Positions 46,815 to 58,057 of a stretch of 64,000 bases of DNA are shown here, in pieces (the stretch's first letter is position 1; each line of letters opens with the position of its first letter). This DNA is from Microthyrium microscopicum (taxonomy: Eukaryota; Ascomycota; Dothideomycetes; Microthyriales; Microthyriaceae). Where the stretch lies: NCBI GenBank assembly GCA_010405405.1, contig MU004239.1, positions 1,042,713 to 1,106,712 of the forward strand, given 5' to 3'. The translations under genes were made by a program, and so were the position numbers. Under the pieces are notes generated by a model. The model was given only the letters and a program-made list of their open reading frames with translations. It made no database searches and was not told where the DNA came from.

Positions 46815-47967
46815 ATGGATCGTATAAACCGAATGCTCGCTGCCGCCCAGGCTGGCTCTTCCAATGGCGTGCGTTTTCCATCCCCTCGTGCTCACAGAAT
46901 TCCGAGATGGAAGACTGACTGAAAGATATAGGATGCCGCAAACCTCATCGACAACTCCGAAACCGTCCATATCTCCTCCCTAGCCCTCCTCAAGATGCTG
47001 CGGCACGGTCGTGCTGGTGTGCCTATGGAAGTCATGGGCCTCATGCTCGGCGAATTTGTGGATGATTACACCGTTCGCGTAGTGGATGTATTCGCCATGC
47101 CCCAGAGTGGAACTGGTGTCAGTGTCGAAGCTGTCGATCCCGTCTTTCAAACTAAGATGATGGACATGCTACGGCAGACCGGAAGGTATGTGCTACTTCA
47201 ACTCCAGAACGTGGGTTGCCACTAACATTCCAAAGACCAGAAACCGTCGTTGGCTGGTATCACTCACATCCTGGTTTCGGCTGCTGGCTATCATCCGTCG
47301 ATATCAATACCCAACAATCATTCGAACAACTCACACCTCGCGCCGTTGCTGTTGTTGTAGATCCTATCCAGTCCGTTAAGGGCAAGGTCGTTATCGATGC
47401 TTTCCGGTTGATCAACCCTCAGACCTTGATGATGGGACACGAGCCTCGTCAAACCACATCCAATCTTGGCCATTTGAACAAGCCATCTATTCAAGCCCTC
47501 ATTCATGGGCTCAACCGCCACTACTACAGCATTGCGATCAACTACCGCAAAACAGGCCCGGAAGAAAACATGCTGATGAACCTCCACAAACACGTATGGA
47601 CTGAAGCATTAGAGATGAACGATTTCCGAAACGAGGGCGAACGAAACCAGGAGCGGTTAACGAAGCTTGTGTCTCTAGCAGAGGGCTACGAAAAGCGGGT
47701 GAAGGAGGAGTCGGAATTGACGAAAGATCAACTCAAGACTCGATACGTCGGAAAGGTGGATCCAAAGAAGCGTATGTTTTCACTGCACGATTTGTCTTCA
47801 CTATCTTACATTTCACAGATATTGAAGATATTGGTCAACTGCTCATCGAAGACAACATTGTCGCAGTATCGAGACAGATGATTGACAAAGAAGCATCGGT
47901 TCCAAAAGCAAATGGTCGATCAAATGGCCAAACTAACGGCGATATGGACATTGACGAAGAACTTTAG
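46815..47967 (+). CDS. rpn11: 26S proteasome regulatory subunit Rpn11
   Basis: Four exons, 46815-46868, 46932-47185, 47236-47771 and 47819-47967, give 330 residues. The start [18 protein letters not shown] leads into the MPN domain ([20 protein letters not shown]) with the JAMM zinc motif [17 protein letters not shown]. Rpn11 is the metalloprotease of the proteasome lid that removes ubiquitin chains from substrates as they are translocated. The C-terminal helices are present ([27 protein letters not shown]). The tail is longer and more polar than in yeast ([18 protein letters not shown]). Introns are 63, 50 and 47 nt; the last is the shortest in this gene. All catalytic residues are intact. 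It converges with the acyl-CoA dehydrogenase gene with only 83 bp between stop codons. Confidence 0.95.
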
Positions 47968-48050
47968 ATTTGGTCTCCTCGATGACCATCATGTAGTATA
48001 CACCCAATATAATGATTAACCAAACAATCATGCCCTTTTATGCCCATATT

Positions 48051-49955
48051 TTACAGCTTAGCAACATCCTTTGTGGACTCGGAAATGCTCGGAAATGCAA
48101 TCCTCTGGTCCATATTGAAGTCTCTTCTCCAGATTCCAGGTAATGTTTCCAACTCCGCCTCCTTACGCAGGATGTATCGTCGCGCAACCTCTGTCCGAAC
48201 AACATCTGCGTCTGTCGCCGCGTCTTCTATCATCATTATCGAGCTGACGATCCAAGCTATCATCTCCAACATATCTTTTCCTTTATACGCCAACTCCTCT
48301 GCGTCCATATTCTCCCACCATGAGTCTAGTTTGTCTCTCTCGGCCGAGATCAGCTCTTCCATACCAGCCCATTCGAGTCCCCAGCTGCCCGTTCTTGTCT
48401 TCACCCAGCTATTGAATGCTCTCTTGACGTGTCGCCCTTGTCTTCCCATTACAACACGAACGACATCAGCGGCAAGAACATTCGATGTACCTTCCCAGAT
48501 ACTAGTAACGTTGCAATCACGATATAGTCTTGCAATGTTGAACTCTGGTTCCTCTTCCATATAGCCCACGCCGCCCAGCGAATCCATGGCCTCTTTCAAG
48601 CCTGCGATGCTTCTCTCGGAGCAAATCGCTTTTGCGACAGGCGTAATTAGCCTTGACAACAGCACGGCTTCTTGGGCGTTCTCTACCAGCACCATACGCT
48701 CCTCAGCCTTCATTGCATCAAATTGCTCAGGGTGCTCCGAGATACCTAGCACTGCAACCGCAAAGAATCCCAGATGCATAGCTGCAACATAGCTCACGGT
48801 ATTCTTTGCCAACGACCTCACATGCGCGGGCACATTGTCTAATGTACGCCCATCGCTCAGTTTTCGCACTCTCGCAAATGCTCGGCTGATCGCCAGCCCC
48901 CGAGCATAGAAACCCAGCGCTCCCATCGCCGTATGCACTCGTGTAATATTCAATACTACCAGACCTGTCAGTTTCCTTCGCCAACGCGTGGTATTTGCAG
49001 ACTCACCAGTACTAATGACCCTTGTACCCTCGCCCTCTTTACCCACTAAGTACGCTCTCGTACCCTCCAGCACAAGCTCTGCTGTTGGAAGCGCCTTAGT
49101 CCCCATCTTACTCTTCAGCCTCTGAATCGTAATCCCATTCATCTCCGTCTCCCCACCCGCCGCTTTCCGCTTCGTAGGCGCCCAAAACGCACTAATCCCC
49201 TTCTCCGTCCGCGCCAACAATATCGCCATCTGCGCATCCGTCGCACTACTAAACCACTTGAACCCACTCACACTCCAATCCCCCAACGGCATCCCGCTCT
49301 CATCTTTCCCACCCACATCATTGCCAACATACCTAGCCACCGTTTCCGTCCCACGCACATCAGACCCCCCACTCCGCTCCGTCATCCACTGTCCCGCCGT
49401 CCACGCCCGCCCCACCTCCCTACTCGTCAGCCTCTCATACGCCTCCGCCCAAACTTTACGCTGACCTTCACTGATCTCCCCTTTCAGCTGGTTCGCTAGC
49501 AGGCGCGCGGCACCATCTTGCATGGCATTCGGACACGTCGTCAGCGCATCACTGCCCGTCCACAGCACATATTTCAAAAACTGCGCCACGCGCGCTGAAT
49601 GCGCTAGTTCTGGAGAATCATACGCCGTCGCGACGATCCCGTTCGCATGACCGATGGCCGAGAGCGCGCGCCAGCCTTCGCTGGTGGTGAGGACGGAGCG
49701 TGGATGCCCGAATGTGGAGTGGGTGGAGAGGGTGGGTGGGTGTGTTTCGGCGTTGTGGGTGTGGGAGAGCACGGCGGGCGTGAGGATGTATGAGGCGAAG
49801 GAGGTTAGGTCGGCGGATATGGAGGGCAGGTGGGTGGGGGAGAGGTAGAGGGTGGCGATGCGTCGGAGGGTGATGTCTTCGTTGTATTGGTTTGGGAGGG
49901 TGGGCGGGGTTTGGAAGAAGCCGGTGGTGCCGCTTGATGGGTTGGGGGGAGACAT
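48051..49955 (-). CDS. AidB-like acyl-CoA dehydrogenase
   Basis: Two exons, 49955-49007 and 48955-48051, give 617 residues. Family motifs are WMTERSGGSDVRGTET, GFKWFSSATDAQMAILLART, VLNITRVHTAMGALGFYARG and LYRDCNVTSIWEGTSNVLA, which together match the AidB-type branch of FAD-dependent acyl-CoA dehydrogenases. Some fungal members are peroxisomal or of unknown substrate, and bacterial AidB is linked to alkylation response. The intron at 49006-48956 is 51 nt, a multiple of three, and has no stop codon, so an unspliced ORF reads through and would insert 17 residues. I remove it because splicing restores the conserved RVISTVLNITRVH. No clear targeting signal was seen; the C-terminal DVAKL is a loose match to a PTS1 signal. 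Confidence 0.88.
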   Translation of the reverse strand: MSPPNPSSGTTGFFQTPPTLPNQYNEDITLRRIATLYLSPTHLPSISADLTSFASYILTPAVLSHTHNAETHPPTLSTHSTFGHPRSVLTTSEGWRALSAIGHANGIVATAYDSPELAHSARVAQFLKYVLWTGSDALTTCPNAMQDGAARLLANQLKGEISEGQRKVWAEAYERLTSREVGRAWTAGQWMTERSGGSDVRGTETVARYVGNDVGGKDESGMPLGDWSVSGFKWFSSATDAQMAILLARTEKGISAFWAPTKRKAAGGETEMNGITIQRLKSKMGTKALPTAELVLEGTRAYLVGKEGEGTRVISTGESANTTRWRRKLTGLVVLNITRVHTAMGALGFYARGLAISRAFARVRKLSDGRTLDNVPAHVRSLAKNTVSYVAAMHLGFFAVAVLGISEHPEQFDAMKAEERMVLVENAQEAVLLSRLITPVAKAICSERSIAGLKEAMDSLGGVGYMEEEPEFNIARLYRDCNVTSIWEGTSNVLAADVVRVVMGRQGRHVKRAFNSWVKTRTGSWGLEWAGMEELISAERDKLDSWWENMDAEELAYKGKDMLEMIAWIVSSIMMIEDAATDADVVRTEVARRYILRKEAELETLPGIWRRDFNMDQRIAFPSISESTKDVAKL

Positions 49956-50452
49956 TTTGTTGTGGTTTTGAGTTTTTTGTAGGCGATACCTAGGGACTGG
50001 ACATGATGCTGGTGTTGTTTTTGGAAAGCTTTCTGAAAAGTTGGAGATGTTTGACGGAAGTGGAGTTGGCCGAGGCTATTGGAGCCTTCAGCCTTGTGTT
50101 CAGCCTTATCACATGCTTGCTTTTCCTGTTGACAAACACTGATGGTTTTACAGTCGAGGAGGTATTAGAGGCACATCATTTGTTTTTGATTCACTGATTT
50201 ACTATAAGAACGTAATGGTGTCAAGGGTAAAGAAGTTGGAATAAGTATTTGTTGGCAAACGGATTGACTTCAACTAACTACACCAACAGAAGAACAGGAA
50301 AAAATAGAAGCAAAGAAGACCAATGAGTGAGAGCAGATCAACTTGAAAACATGTGTGGTATCTAGCACCTGAAGAATAAACGCAATCATGGGAGTCCAGA
50401 AGACCACTTCTCAGACAATATCAAACTTCTCAACCGAGAATTCCGAATCGTA
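49956..50452. other. Intergenic region
   Basis: About 500 bp between the dehydrogenase start and the end of the pheromone-receptor gene; it should contain the dehydrogenase promoter. Nothing else recognised. Confidence 0.45.
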
Positions 50453-51723
50453 CTATACTTCAGAATCTTGATGATCAGTTGAAGATCGAGGAGTCTTGTC
50501 CTTGCCAAAAGCTATGCTCGATAGACGATACGAGCGATGGGCTGTTGAATGCGGCGAAGTAGGAGTATCTGCTCTACCAAATATTAGCATCACTGCACAT
50601 AACGAAGGGTTTAGGTCAAACTCACTCCTTGGAAGCTTTGCTCTCCATCATGCCAGAAGTTACAAGTCGAGCTCGACTGGCAGCTGAAGTCATGGCACTG
50701 GTGTTTTTGGAGCTGCCTGTCGCGTTCAAGCTTGGGAAGATGCGAGCCAGACCCAATTTCCGCCCCCATTGTTTGTACATGTCCAATGCATCGTTACCAA
50801 GTCCAAAAGCCAAGAAGAGGATATATCCGCTGATGATAGCAATGATGCTGTCCCAATGAGCCAGTTGGCCGTTTGTGGGAATCATTCGTGGACCCCAGTT
50901 GACGTAGTGGACATCGTTCCAGCTAAAGCCATGGAATTCTTGGGTCGCGATATAGACTAGGGACGCCACGGCGAGGGGTAAGACGGCGAATATGAGAAGA
51001 ATGGAGATGCAGAGGAGGCGGTTGAAGCGTGACTTTGTGGTGGATGCGCTGGTCATGATGGTGGCGAAGTTGCGGCGGTACTTGTACATACGGATGAGAA
51101 TGAGGCCTAGATCAGTTGGTCAGTAATGACCTGAGAAGAGTTTGTAATGTCAACTTACATGCGAGATAGGCGTTGAATGTCGTAATAACTAGTGGCCAGA
51201 TGAGGATCAGGACCACGCTTGGCCATGAACGATCCACTTGCCAGTCACATCCAGTGATGGCAAAGATGTCGTAGCGATCAGATTGGACAAGGTAGTAGAT
51301 GATGATATAGAAGATGGGGAAGCCAATGCAGAGGAAGAATTCCATAACCTTGCGGTTTCTTGGATTCACTCTTGTTTTGGAGAAGTTCTTGCTTTGCGTG
51401 TTCAAAATGGCAGCAAGACGCAAAACGATGCAAGTGATGCATCCTGGTATGCCAACATTGGCTCCCAGTAGCACTCGTATCTCAAGGTCGCAGAGACCTT
51501 TGCCGTCATACCACTCAAATGTGTTGTCACGAGGCCAGATGATTGGGTTGATGACATATGTCAGCTGTATCGCAAAGAACCAACATATCATGCATATGGC
51601 CGCAAAGTTTCGGTTTCTGACATGCCATATGAAAGGTGGGATTTCCAGTAGAATGGCGGAGACGCTGAAGATTGGAATGACGACTGCCGCCGGGTAGAGC
51701 GGAAACAATGATTCGAGGCTCAT
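50453..51723 (-). CDS. STE3-type pheromone receptor (GPCR)
   Basis: Three exons, 51723-51159, 51106-50626 and 50573-50453, give 388 residues. Seven membrane segments are visible, from FPLYPAAVVIPIFSVSAILL to IIAIISGYILFLAFGLG. Motifs of fungal STE3/a-factor receptors include WHVRNRNFAAICMICWFF, CDLEIRVLLGANVGIPGC, ITGCDWQVDRSWPSVV and the third-loop MYKYRRNFATIM. It senses the lipid-modified mating pheromone of the opposite type. Without the second intron (50625-50574, GTGAGT donor, GCTAAT branch) the ORF ends at SKASKE; with it the tail continues ADTPTSPHSTAHRSYRLSSI and ends TDHQDSEV. The total adds up to an exact multiple of three, so the third exon is probably real. The Ser/Thr-rich tail suits phosphorylation-based desensitisation (inference). 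Confidence 0.9.
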
Positions 51724-52411
51724 GATTGCGGAATTAGTGTTGTATCTGGAGTAAAATCAAGGCCTTGCGAGCGAGTACACAATAGTGCTAAGAGGCAGAC
51801 TTTTGGTGTATATAGCGACGATCGTTTCAATCAGGAGTAGGCTTGATACAAAGGTGTTGGAAGATTGCAGTGTGAAACAATCGAGCAGAAGAGGCTCAAG
51901 GCTGAACGAGGGTATATGCCACAATATTTGGTGTTATTGAGGATCTTGTCTATAGACCACTGATTTGATGGAGCGGTATTGAGGCCAACGTGGTTGACTT
52001 GAGCGCTCGTCAGAAAGCATCCGAATTTGTGAAGTCATTTATTATTTCGCTATTGACGAGAACACAACAGGTTAACTCTTTGCCATGGCAATAGTATTTT
52101 AAGTTGCATTCCAATAGTGCTGTGATGGCAAGTGAGGTTGAGACATTGAGTTTCCTAATCGGGGTCTCAATAAGATCTTTTATAGGAGATTTTGTATGGC
52201 CAACACCGCCAACATCTGCCCAGAGCCTGGAGACCAAGACAAGCGGGAGCACCTTTAGATACGATGCAACTAGCTAATGCTGAATCAATATTGGTTCAAA
52301 ACAAATTTGCACCGGTAATGCAGTAGGCAGGTTTGTGCCTACCGCGCTTCCAAGCAGCAATGTAGGTACCGTAGGCTCTACTCACCGCTTGCCGTCAGAA
52401 GTTTCTTATGG
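51724..52411. promoter_or_regulatory. Upstream region of the pheromone receptor
   Basis: About 690 bp upstream of the receptor gene and downstream of the decayed gene. It should hold the receptor promoter. I could not identify a definite pheromone response element. Confidence 0.4.
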
Positions 52412-53182
52412 TCAACTCTTTTTCGTTCCGAAATCAAGTTCGGCGTCTTTTCGCCACTCTATCCAGTACTTACTCGCGGCTCGTTCAATAATCTCCTTTT
52501 CGCCAAAGGACCAATCTGGATCGTCACTGAATATGAAGGATTTGCTAGGAAGTTGAATTGTATGACCAAATTCAGCCCAGCTCACAAGATTCATCATATT
52601 CACGTTGACCGGGATTTCACCACGTTCCATCACCGTCCTTGCAGCCCATACCAAGAAGGTCTTTGGATTCCATCTTTCGGGTTGTGTGGATAAAAACAGG
52701 AACTCTGCCGTTAGGATATGTTGAAGCACGTAATCGCAAATTTGAGGCGAATCGGGATGTTTGACTGGGACTCCACTGTGGACATCTAGCGCCCAGTTTA
52801 TCCCTGGGAAGTTTCTGCGGCATTTGAACATATGTGCTAGTTCTCGTTCCTGCCGTAGTAGTCAAGGTAAAAATAGTCCGGTGCGCACAAAGGTGCTCTC
52901 CCAGTTCGTTTGGAGGCATCTACGATTCTCCGGAACATAGCTTCTTCCGTGCTATGGTAATGACATGTGCGGGAGCTATTCAAGATAGATCGTGGTCCAG
53001 CACTACCCTTCGGATTCTGGGAATTCCAGGACATGTGAAAGCTGCTGAAGTTCTGGAAAGCTTTCGTAAGATGCAGCAATATTCACCAGTTCCAGAAAGT
53101 TGCGAGGTTTCTGTATCCAGATAGTCTTCTTGTCCGGCCAAGAGGATAGCGCTTGAATTGTATCAATGACATCAACTATCAT
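52412..53182 (-). pseudogene. Decayed unrecognised fungal gene with two frameshifts
   Basis: A single protein-like reading runs through three frames on the minus strand. It starts at ATG 53182 (MIVDVIDTIQALSSWPDKK, then KPRNFLELVNIAASYESFPE). The frame breaks near 53005 (TAG after PESEG) and continues EEAMFRRIVDASKRTGRAP and APDYFYLDYYGRNE. It breaks again at TAG 52839-52837, where one base appears missing, then continues MFKCRRNFPGINWALDVHS and PERWNPKTFLVWAARTVMER to the stop at 52412. Composition stays coding-like throughout, so these look like recent lesions in a once intact gene of about 255 residues. I do not recognise the family. A sequencing error would explain one break but hardly two. 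Confidence 0.65.
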
Positions 53183-53701
53183 AGGATATCAGTCTTCTTG
53201 GTGCTGACGATCGGGTATCATCTGCGTTCTTTTTGTGGTCCATGTGTCCTGGACTGCAAATGCCAAAAATTCACCATTCTAGATATCAAAGGGATAGTGT
53301 ACCACGCTTTGTATAATATGTAGTATTGTACAGGAAGCAATTACTCCAGGATTAATTCGGTTATCTCTAACTCAGCAGGTCAGAGGTAACTGTGTGTGCG
53401 GCAAAAAAGAAACCCTAGAGACTATAAGAGTAGAACTATACCACAAATATGACAGCATACTTACTGGTGGCTGTCAAACAGTCGACAAATTGAATGGCGC
53501 GCTTCTATTATGTGCAGCGCCTTCATCTCCATCTAGATGCATAGAAGCATCGATTGTCCATCGAATGCGCGGGGAACTGAAGCATCTTCTTGGTATAGAG
53601 TGCGCTGGGAGACATCGTATTTTGATGGGAGCACGCTATTTGTTTGGTTAATTGGTTGACTGCGTTTGGCTAGAGAACAAGGCAATGCAGAGACCTTTGC
53701 T
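53183..53701. other. Intergenic region
   Basis: About 500 bp; nothing recogn­ised beyond short frames. Confidence 0.45.
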
Positions 53702-54996
53702 TTATCGAGGGCCTAAAAGTCTATCTTCGTTCCATCTGCTACAGTCTAAAAGACGTCAAGGTTAATCTAGAATAAGATCAGAGTTTGATAACTTACCGCA
53801 CGTTTTCCATTTCGCACCACACAAATAGCAGAACTCCGCCTTACAGGGGCAACTGCGAACATCAATAAGTGAACAATGTGGTAGCTTTGGACTAGACGAA
53901 CATACGTCATATGATAGCACCCGAAGTTCAACTCCACGATTCTGTTGCACTGGTAGCAAGTTTTCCATCCGTTCAGATCGGCAAGAGCTTGGGTCGCTTC
54001 CATAGCCTTGTCGCGAGCAGTGGCATGAGTTACAGTATCGCAATGTGAGCAGGTAGCTTGCTGGTCGACGATGAAGGTGGGTGGAACAAACTGGCCGCAT
54101 GCCGGATTCGCGCAGTATGTACGGTCCAATGTTGCAAATTCTAATTTTGCCTTTTCGTAGGCACGGGAAAGGTCATCGGGCATGTCCTTGCGAATAAGCA
54201 ATAGCGAAATTTGACGCGTGCAGCACATGGGAGGGTATAGTACTTCGTCCTTGGTGGCACGACGGAAGTACTCCAAGGTGCAGTCGACGCAGAAGATATG
54301 ACCACAAGGCAGACGAACACGTTGGTGGAAGCTGATTGCCTCGCTGCAGACCTCGCAGTCTGCCAGAGGCGTCAAAGCATCAAGAGCAACACGCTGCTCT
54401 TCCTTTTGCTTGTCAGTTGAAATTTGCCATGATGAAGAATGCGGAAATTCAATGAGGCAATATAAGCTCCAGCGCAGCTGGACATACCTGGAACGCGATG
54501 GCTGTCAGGCCATCAACCTGCAAAGTCGACGAAGACTGGGATGAAAGCTCTCCATTTGTAGCAACGAATTCCTCCATCTGCTTGACATATTCAGTGTCCA
54601 CGATGGAATCGACAGAAACGGTAGCAGAGTCCTCAGCATCTTCGTTCAGTCTAAGTGCAAACGATATGGGAGTCAGTAAAACCATGGTGGTCATGAAAGG
54701 ATTAAAAGCTCTTGACTTGCCTGAAGGTCATGATGCAGTTGGATGTCCTGCTTGGTGATGCTTTCAATCAGCTCAGCATCAGCCGACACTGCACTAGCGA
54801 TACTGAGAGCCATTTTCTGGTCGGTTAAGAGATCAACCTGAGCTTGAAGTGCAGACGTCTGGCATCGAAGTGCGACATGCGCATTTTCATTAGAGTTGGC
54901 TTCACAGAGCTCATCATTGGCAACAAGCCCTTTGGCATCGTCCAGTTGAGCTTGACCAATGGCAATATCATCCTCGATTTCCACGTTCGTGTTCAT
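53702..54996 (-). CDS. RBR-type E3 ubiquitin ligase (RING-IBR-RING)
   Basis: Proposed exons 54996-54717, 54639-54488, 54408-53906, 53852-53797 and 53745-53702, about 344 residues. After an N-terminal helical region come RING1 (CEVCSEAISFHQRVRLPCGH, then CVDCTLEYF), the IBR (YCANPACGQFVPPTF, CSHCDTVTHATARDK) and RING2 (CYQCNRIVELNFGCYHMTCP, then CKAEFCYLCGAKWKTCDC). RBR ligases pass ubiquitin through a RING2 cysteine. The last two exons are only 56 and 44 nt but complete RING2 exactly. Two points are uncertain. Intron 1 needs a weak GTCAAG donor and an acceptor at 54640 to keep the frame, which may mean a different structure or a lesion. Exon 3 may start at 54402 instead of 54408, removing two residues. 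The core assignment is firm; the N-terminus is less so. Confidence 0.75.
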
Positions 54997-55520
54997 CGTG
55001 GGCTTGAGGCTGTTGATAGGAGATTACCAAAGAAAATGACTGACACGCAGAGTCACAAGAAAATGACGCTTACATATTAAAGATGCTGCAGATCGGACAA
55101 TGGCGAGAGCCGTAGTACTAAAGCAATGATTCCGACGGGTAGTTGCTATGCTTGCAAACAATATCTCTTCCATGATCCGTGAACCTTCACACGTATTGGC
55201 ACGGGAAAGTGCAGGATTCAAGACAGTCTCAACATAGGAGTCAGTGAAAAGTCCGGTGTTGTCTAGTGGAAGCAAAAGAAGATCTTGTCCTTTATTGCAT
55301 ATTTCCAGCAATTCGCATAGGCAGTTTGACAAAGTGGCATGAAACTTCCAGTAGTTGCAACCAAAAATACGAGACATCACTAGATGTTGTATGGCTAAGA
55401 AAGCTTAGCATCAAGGCGAGAAACACTTCATTACAGAAATTGATCTCGAAGGAATAGAGTGGGTATCACAGCTTTGCAAAAGTAGAACATCGTGCTTCGA
55501 GACCAATTCCAGGAAGTTCT
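54997..55520. other. Upstream region of the RBR gene with an unassigned ORF
   Basis: About 520 bp. A minus-strand frame from an ATG at 55377 to 55024 encodes about 117 residues with protein-like strings (CEGSRIMEEILFASIATTRR). It contains a good GTAAGC donor near 55073 and an ATCAACAG acceptor just before the RBR start, suggesting a spliced leader, but the frames do not join. I leave it unassigned. Confidence 0.35.
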
Positions 55521-57632
55521 TCAAATACCTGGCGCATCCAGTATCTGTGGAGTATTTCTCCGCGTGTCGTGAAATATGGATGCTGAGGCCATCCTTCGAC
55601 TAGTCTTCCTGAGGTGAGCCAGCAAAGAAACTGCTCCATTTGGTGTCATACCTTCCACGCGTCTGGATTGGCCGACACTCTCTGGTTGAACACGTTTGAG
55701 TATGGACTTTTCTTCCATGCTCAAGCCGACCACTGTATCGTAGTCAATATCAGCCGGGAGAATGGCGCTTTCATCCCTCAGATAATCACGAGCTGTTCTT
55801 TGCTGATGTTCCACGTAAGGGGCGTACCTGGCATCGATGGTAACACGTTCTCGGACGCGAGCACTGAACTTATTGATTTCTGGAACCACTGAAGAGAGAT
55901 CAGAAGTGGACATGCCATTTTGACGCAGCATTGTGTACGCGCTACGTTTGGTAGAATCTTCGCGAACGGTAAATCCGGCTGCATTCCATTGGTTCCAGGG
56001 CATGGTCTTTTCTTGCATTGCGGTAGCCAATTCGGCCATTTCACCGCTTTCGTTTGCAAATGCCTGCCATCGAATATCGCCAACGGCTCCGACGTTTCTC
56101 CCAAGAGTCGTCAATCGCAAATCGGCATTGTCCGCTCTAGAGCTCATTCGATATTCGCTGCGAGAAGTGAACATACGGTATGGCTCACTCACACCTTTAG
56201 TGATAAGGTCGTCGATCATGATGCCAATGTAGGCGTCAGCGCGGGACAGGGTGAAGGCAGGTTTGCCTAACGCAGAGAGGCCGGCATTGATGCCAGCTAC
56301 AACTCCTTGTCCTGCTGCCTCTTCATAACCCGTCGTACCATTTATCTGGCCAGCTAGAAACAATCCTTTGATGGCTTTTGTTTCCAAAGTTGCTCGCAAT
56401 CCTCGAGGATCCACGTAGTCATACTCCACACCATAACCAGGTTGTAGCATGTGAACATTTTCGAGCCCCTTAATGGTCTTGAGCATTTCGAGCTGTGCTT
56501 CTTCTGGTACAGTCATGGATATTCCGTTGGGATAGACTATGTCGTTGTCAAAGCCTTCGGGTTCTAGCCAGATAATATGGGAGTCTTTGTGTTTGAATCG
56601 AATAACTTTGGACTCTATAGACGGACAGTAGCGGGGCCCTTTGACAGTCTCCCGGATGTGAATGCTGTTTTCGAGATTTGCTTCGATAATTGCATGAGTT
56701 CCAAGGTTGGTCGAAGTAGCGTGGCACGATAATTGCTTTTCGATTTGGACCTTTTCATTGAGATAGCTGAAAGGCATAGGAGGATCGTCACCTAGCTGCT
56801 CCTCGAGAGCTGAATAGTCGATCGTTTTTCGATCCAGCCTCGGAGGTGTGCCTGTCTTTAGTCGACCAAGTTGGAATCCGGCATCTTTCAACGACTTGCT
56901 GAGACCAAAAGTTGCAGCCTCACCCATACGACCTGACGGATAAGCTTTGAGTCCAATATGTATTTCCCCACCAAGAAATGTCCCAGTCGTGATGACTACA
57001 TTATTTGTGAGGAGTATTCTTCCATCCTCCAGTCGTACACCTGTGATTCGCCCAGCTTTTCCATCTTCTTGTTGCCCTTCTTTATCCACCACAATATCCG
57101 CTACACTTCCTTCTACCAAATTCAAGTTTTTGTATCCCAACAGCTCTTGTTTCATGTATTGTTTGTACAGCGCGCGGTCGATCTGCGCTCGAGGTCCCCA
57201 TACCGCCGGTCCTTTCTTGCGATTCAGCACGCGGAACATGACACCAGCCTTGTCAACTATACGACCAACTAAGCCATCAAGCGCATCAATCTCTCGCAGC
57301 ATAGTTCCTTTGCCAATGCCGCCGAAGCTTGGATTACAAGAACAAACTCCAAGGTTATCCGATGAGGGCGTGACGAGGGCGGTTCGCGCACCAACTCGAG
57401 CGGCTGCGGTACATGCTTCGGCGCCGGCGTGGCCACCTCCTATAACGATCACATCGTAGGGTCTAGTAAAACAATTAGCCTTCATTTTCATTGCAATCGA
57501 TTGAATTGCACACCTGTTGTTGGAGTCGTCGGAAATGGTTGCGAATGCACGTCTGGCCGATATAGTCCGTACTCGAGGAGTATGGCCCCAAGGTAATATG
57601 CCTCGAGGGCAATATGACAGGCGCATTGCCAT
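55521..57632 (-). CDS. mto1: Mitochondrial tRNA uridine-modification enzyme MTO1 (GidA/MnmG)
   Basis: Two exons, 57632-57514 and 57462-55521, give 686 residues. The first ~35 residues are basic and Ser/Arg-rich, a mitochondrial presequence. The FAD-binding Rossmann motif [20 protein letters not shown] follows, then the MnmG signatures [37 protein letters not shown] and [16 protein letters not shown], and the C-terminal helical domain ([16 protein letters not shown]). With the MSS1/MnmE GTPase, MTO1 installs the carboxymethylaminomethyl-type group on the wobble uridine of mitochondrial tRNAs. The intron (57513-57463) is 51 nt, a multiple of three without stops, and contains the in-frame codons MKMK, so unspliced RNA would still be readable and could start inside the intron. 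It is divergent from the aldehyde dehydrogenase gene. Confidence 0.94.
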   Translation of the reverse strand: MAMRLSYCPRGILPWGHTPRVRTISARRAFATISDDSNNRCAIQSIAMKMKANCFTRPYDVIVIGGGHAGAEACTAAARVGARTALVTPSSDNLGVCSCNPSFGGIGKGTMLREIDALDGLVGRIVDKAGVMFRVLNRKKGPAVWGPRAQIDRALYKQYMKQELLGYKNLNLVEGSVADIVVDKEGQQEDGKAGRITGVRLEDGRILLTNNVVITTGTFLGGEIHIGLKAYPSGRMGEAATFGLSKSLKDAGFQLGRLKTGTPPRLDRKTIDYSALEEQLGDDPPMPFSYLNEKVQIEKQLSCHATSTNLGTHAIIEANLENSIHIRETVKGPRYCPSIESKVIRFKHKDSHIIWLEPEGFDNDIVYPNGISMTVPEEAQLEMLKTIKGLENVHMLQPGYGVEYDYVDPRGLRATLETKAIKGLFLAGQINGTTGYEEAAGQGVVAGINAGLSALGKPAFTLSRADAYIGIMIDDLITKGVSEPYRMFTSRSEYRMSSRADNADLRLTTLGRNVGAVGDIRWQAFANESGEMAELATAMQEKTMPWNQWNAAGFTVREDSTKRSAYTMLRQNGMSTSDLSSVVPEINKFSARVRERVTIDARYAPYVEHQQRTARDYLRDESAILPADIDYDTVVGLSMEEKSILKRVQPESVGQSRRVEGMTPNGAVSLLAHLRKTSRRMASASIFHDTRRNTPQILDAPGI

Positions 57633-58057
57633 TTTATCAGGCCGGGTTTGGTCAAATGGAGAAGCTTAACGCCTTTGGATGAAGGAGAAGTTTCGCGGAA
57701 GTTAGCAAAAAGTTGGCCGGAATTAAGAGGCCGCTGGTAATTATCTCCGCCATGCAGCAATTCGACCTCTTCGTTTTCGACGCGTTCTATGACTTATCGA
57801 GACGTGAAATTCTCAAATTGATAAGAAAATGTGTCAGTAGGCGGTGTTCAAGCAAGCAAGAAAGAAGATTCATTTGCAAGACGTTTTGCAGTGAGCGCCC
57901 AAAAAAAGCTATCGACACGCGTCCTCACCTGATTTCGTGTTTGTTCAAGACGCTGGAGTTTCATCAAGCTTTGATATTTCAGCAAATTCAATAACAATTG
58001 ACGTCTTTTTCTAGGACCACTAAAACATCTAGTAGCAAAACTGTCGTCATCCTGGGT
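57633..58057. promoter_or_regulatory. Divergent promoter region MTO1 / aldehyde dehydrogenase
   Basis: A 425-bp interval between diverging start codons. Nothing specific recognised. Confidence 0.45.

Noticed and set aside
24822-54996. A dedicated sexual-development cluster (Mei2-like, STE3, Spo12-like, MSC7-like)
   Set aside because: The genes are spread over about 50 kb with unrelated housekeeping genes between them; co-location looks incidental.
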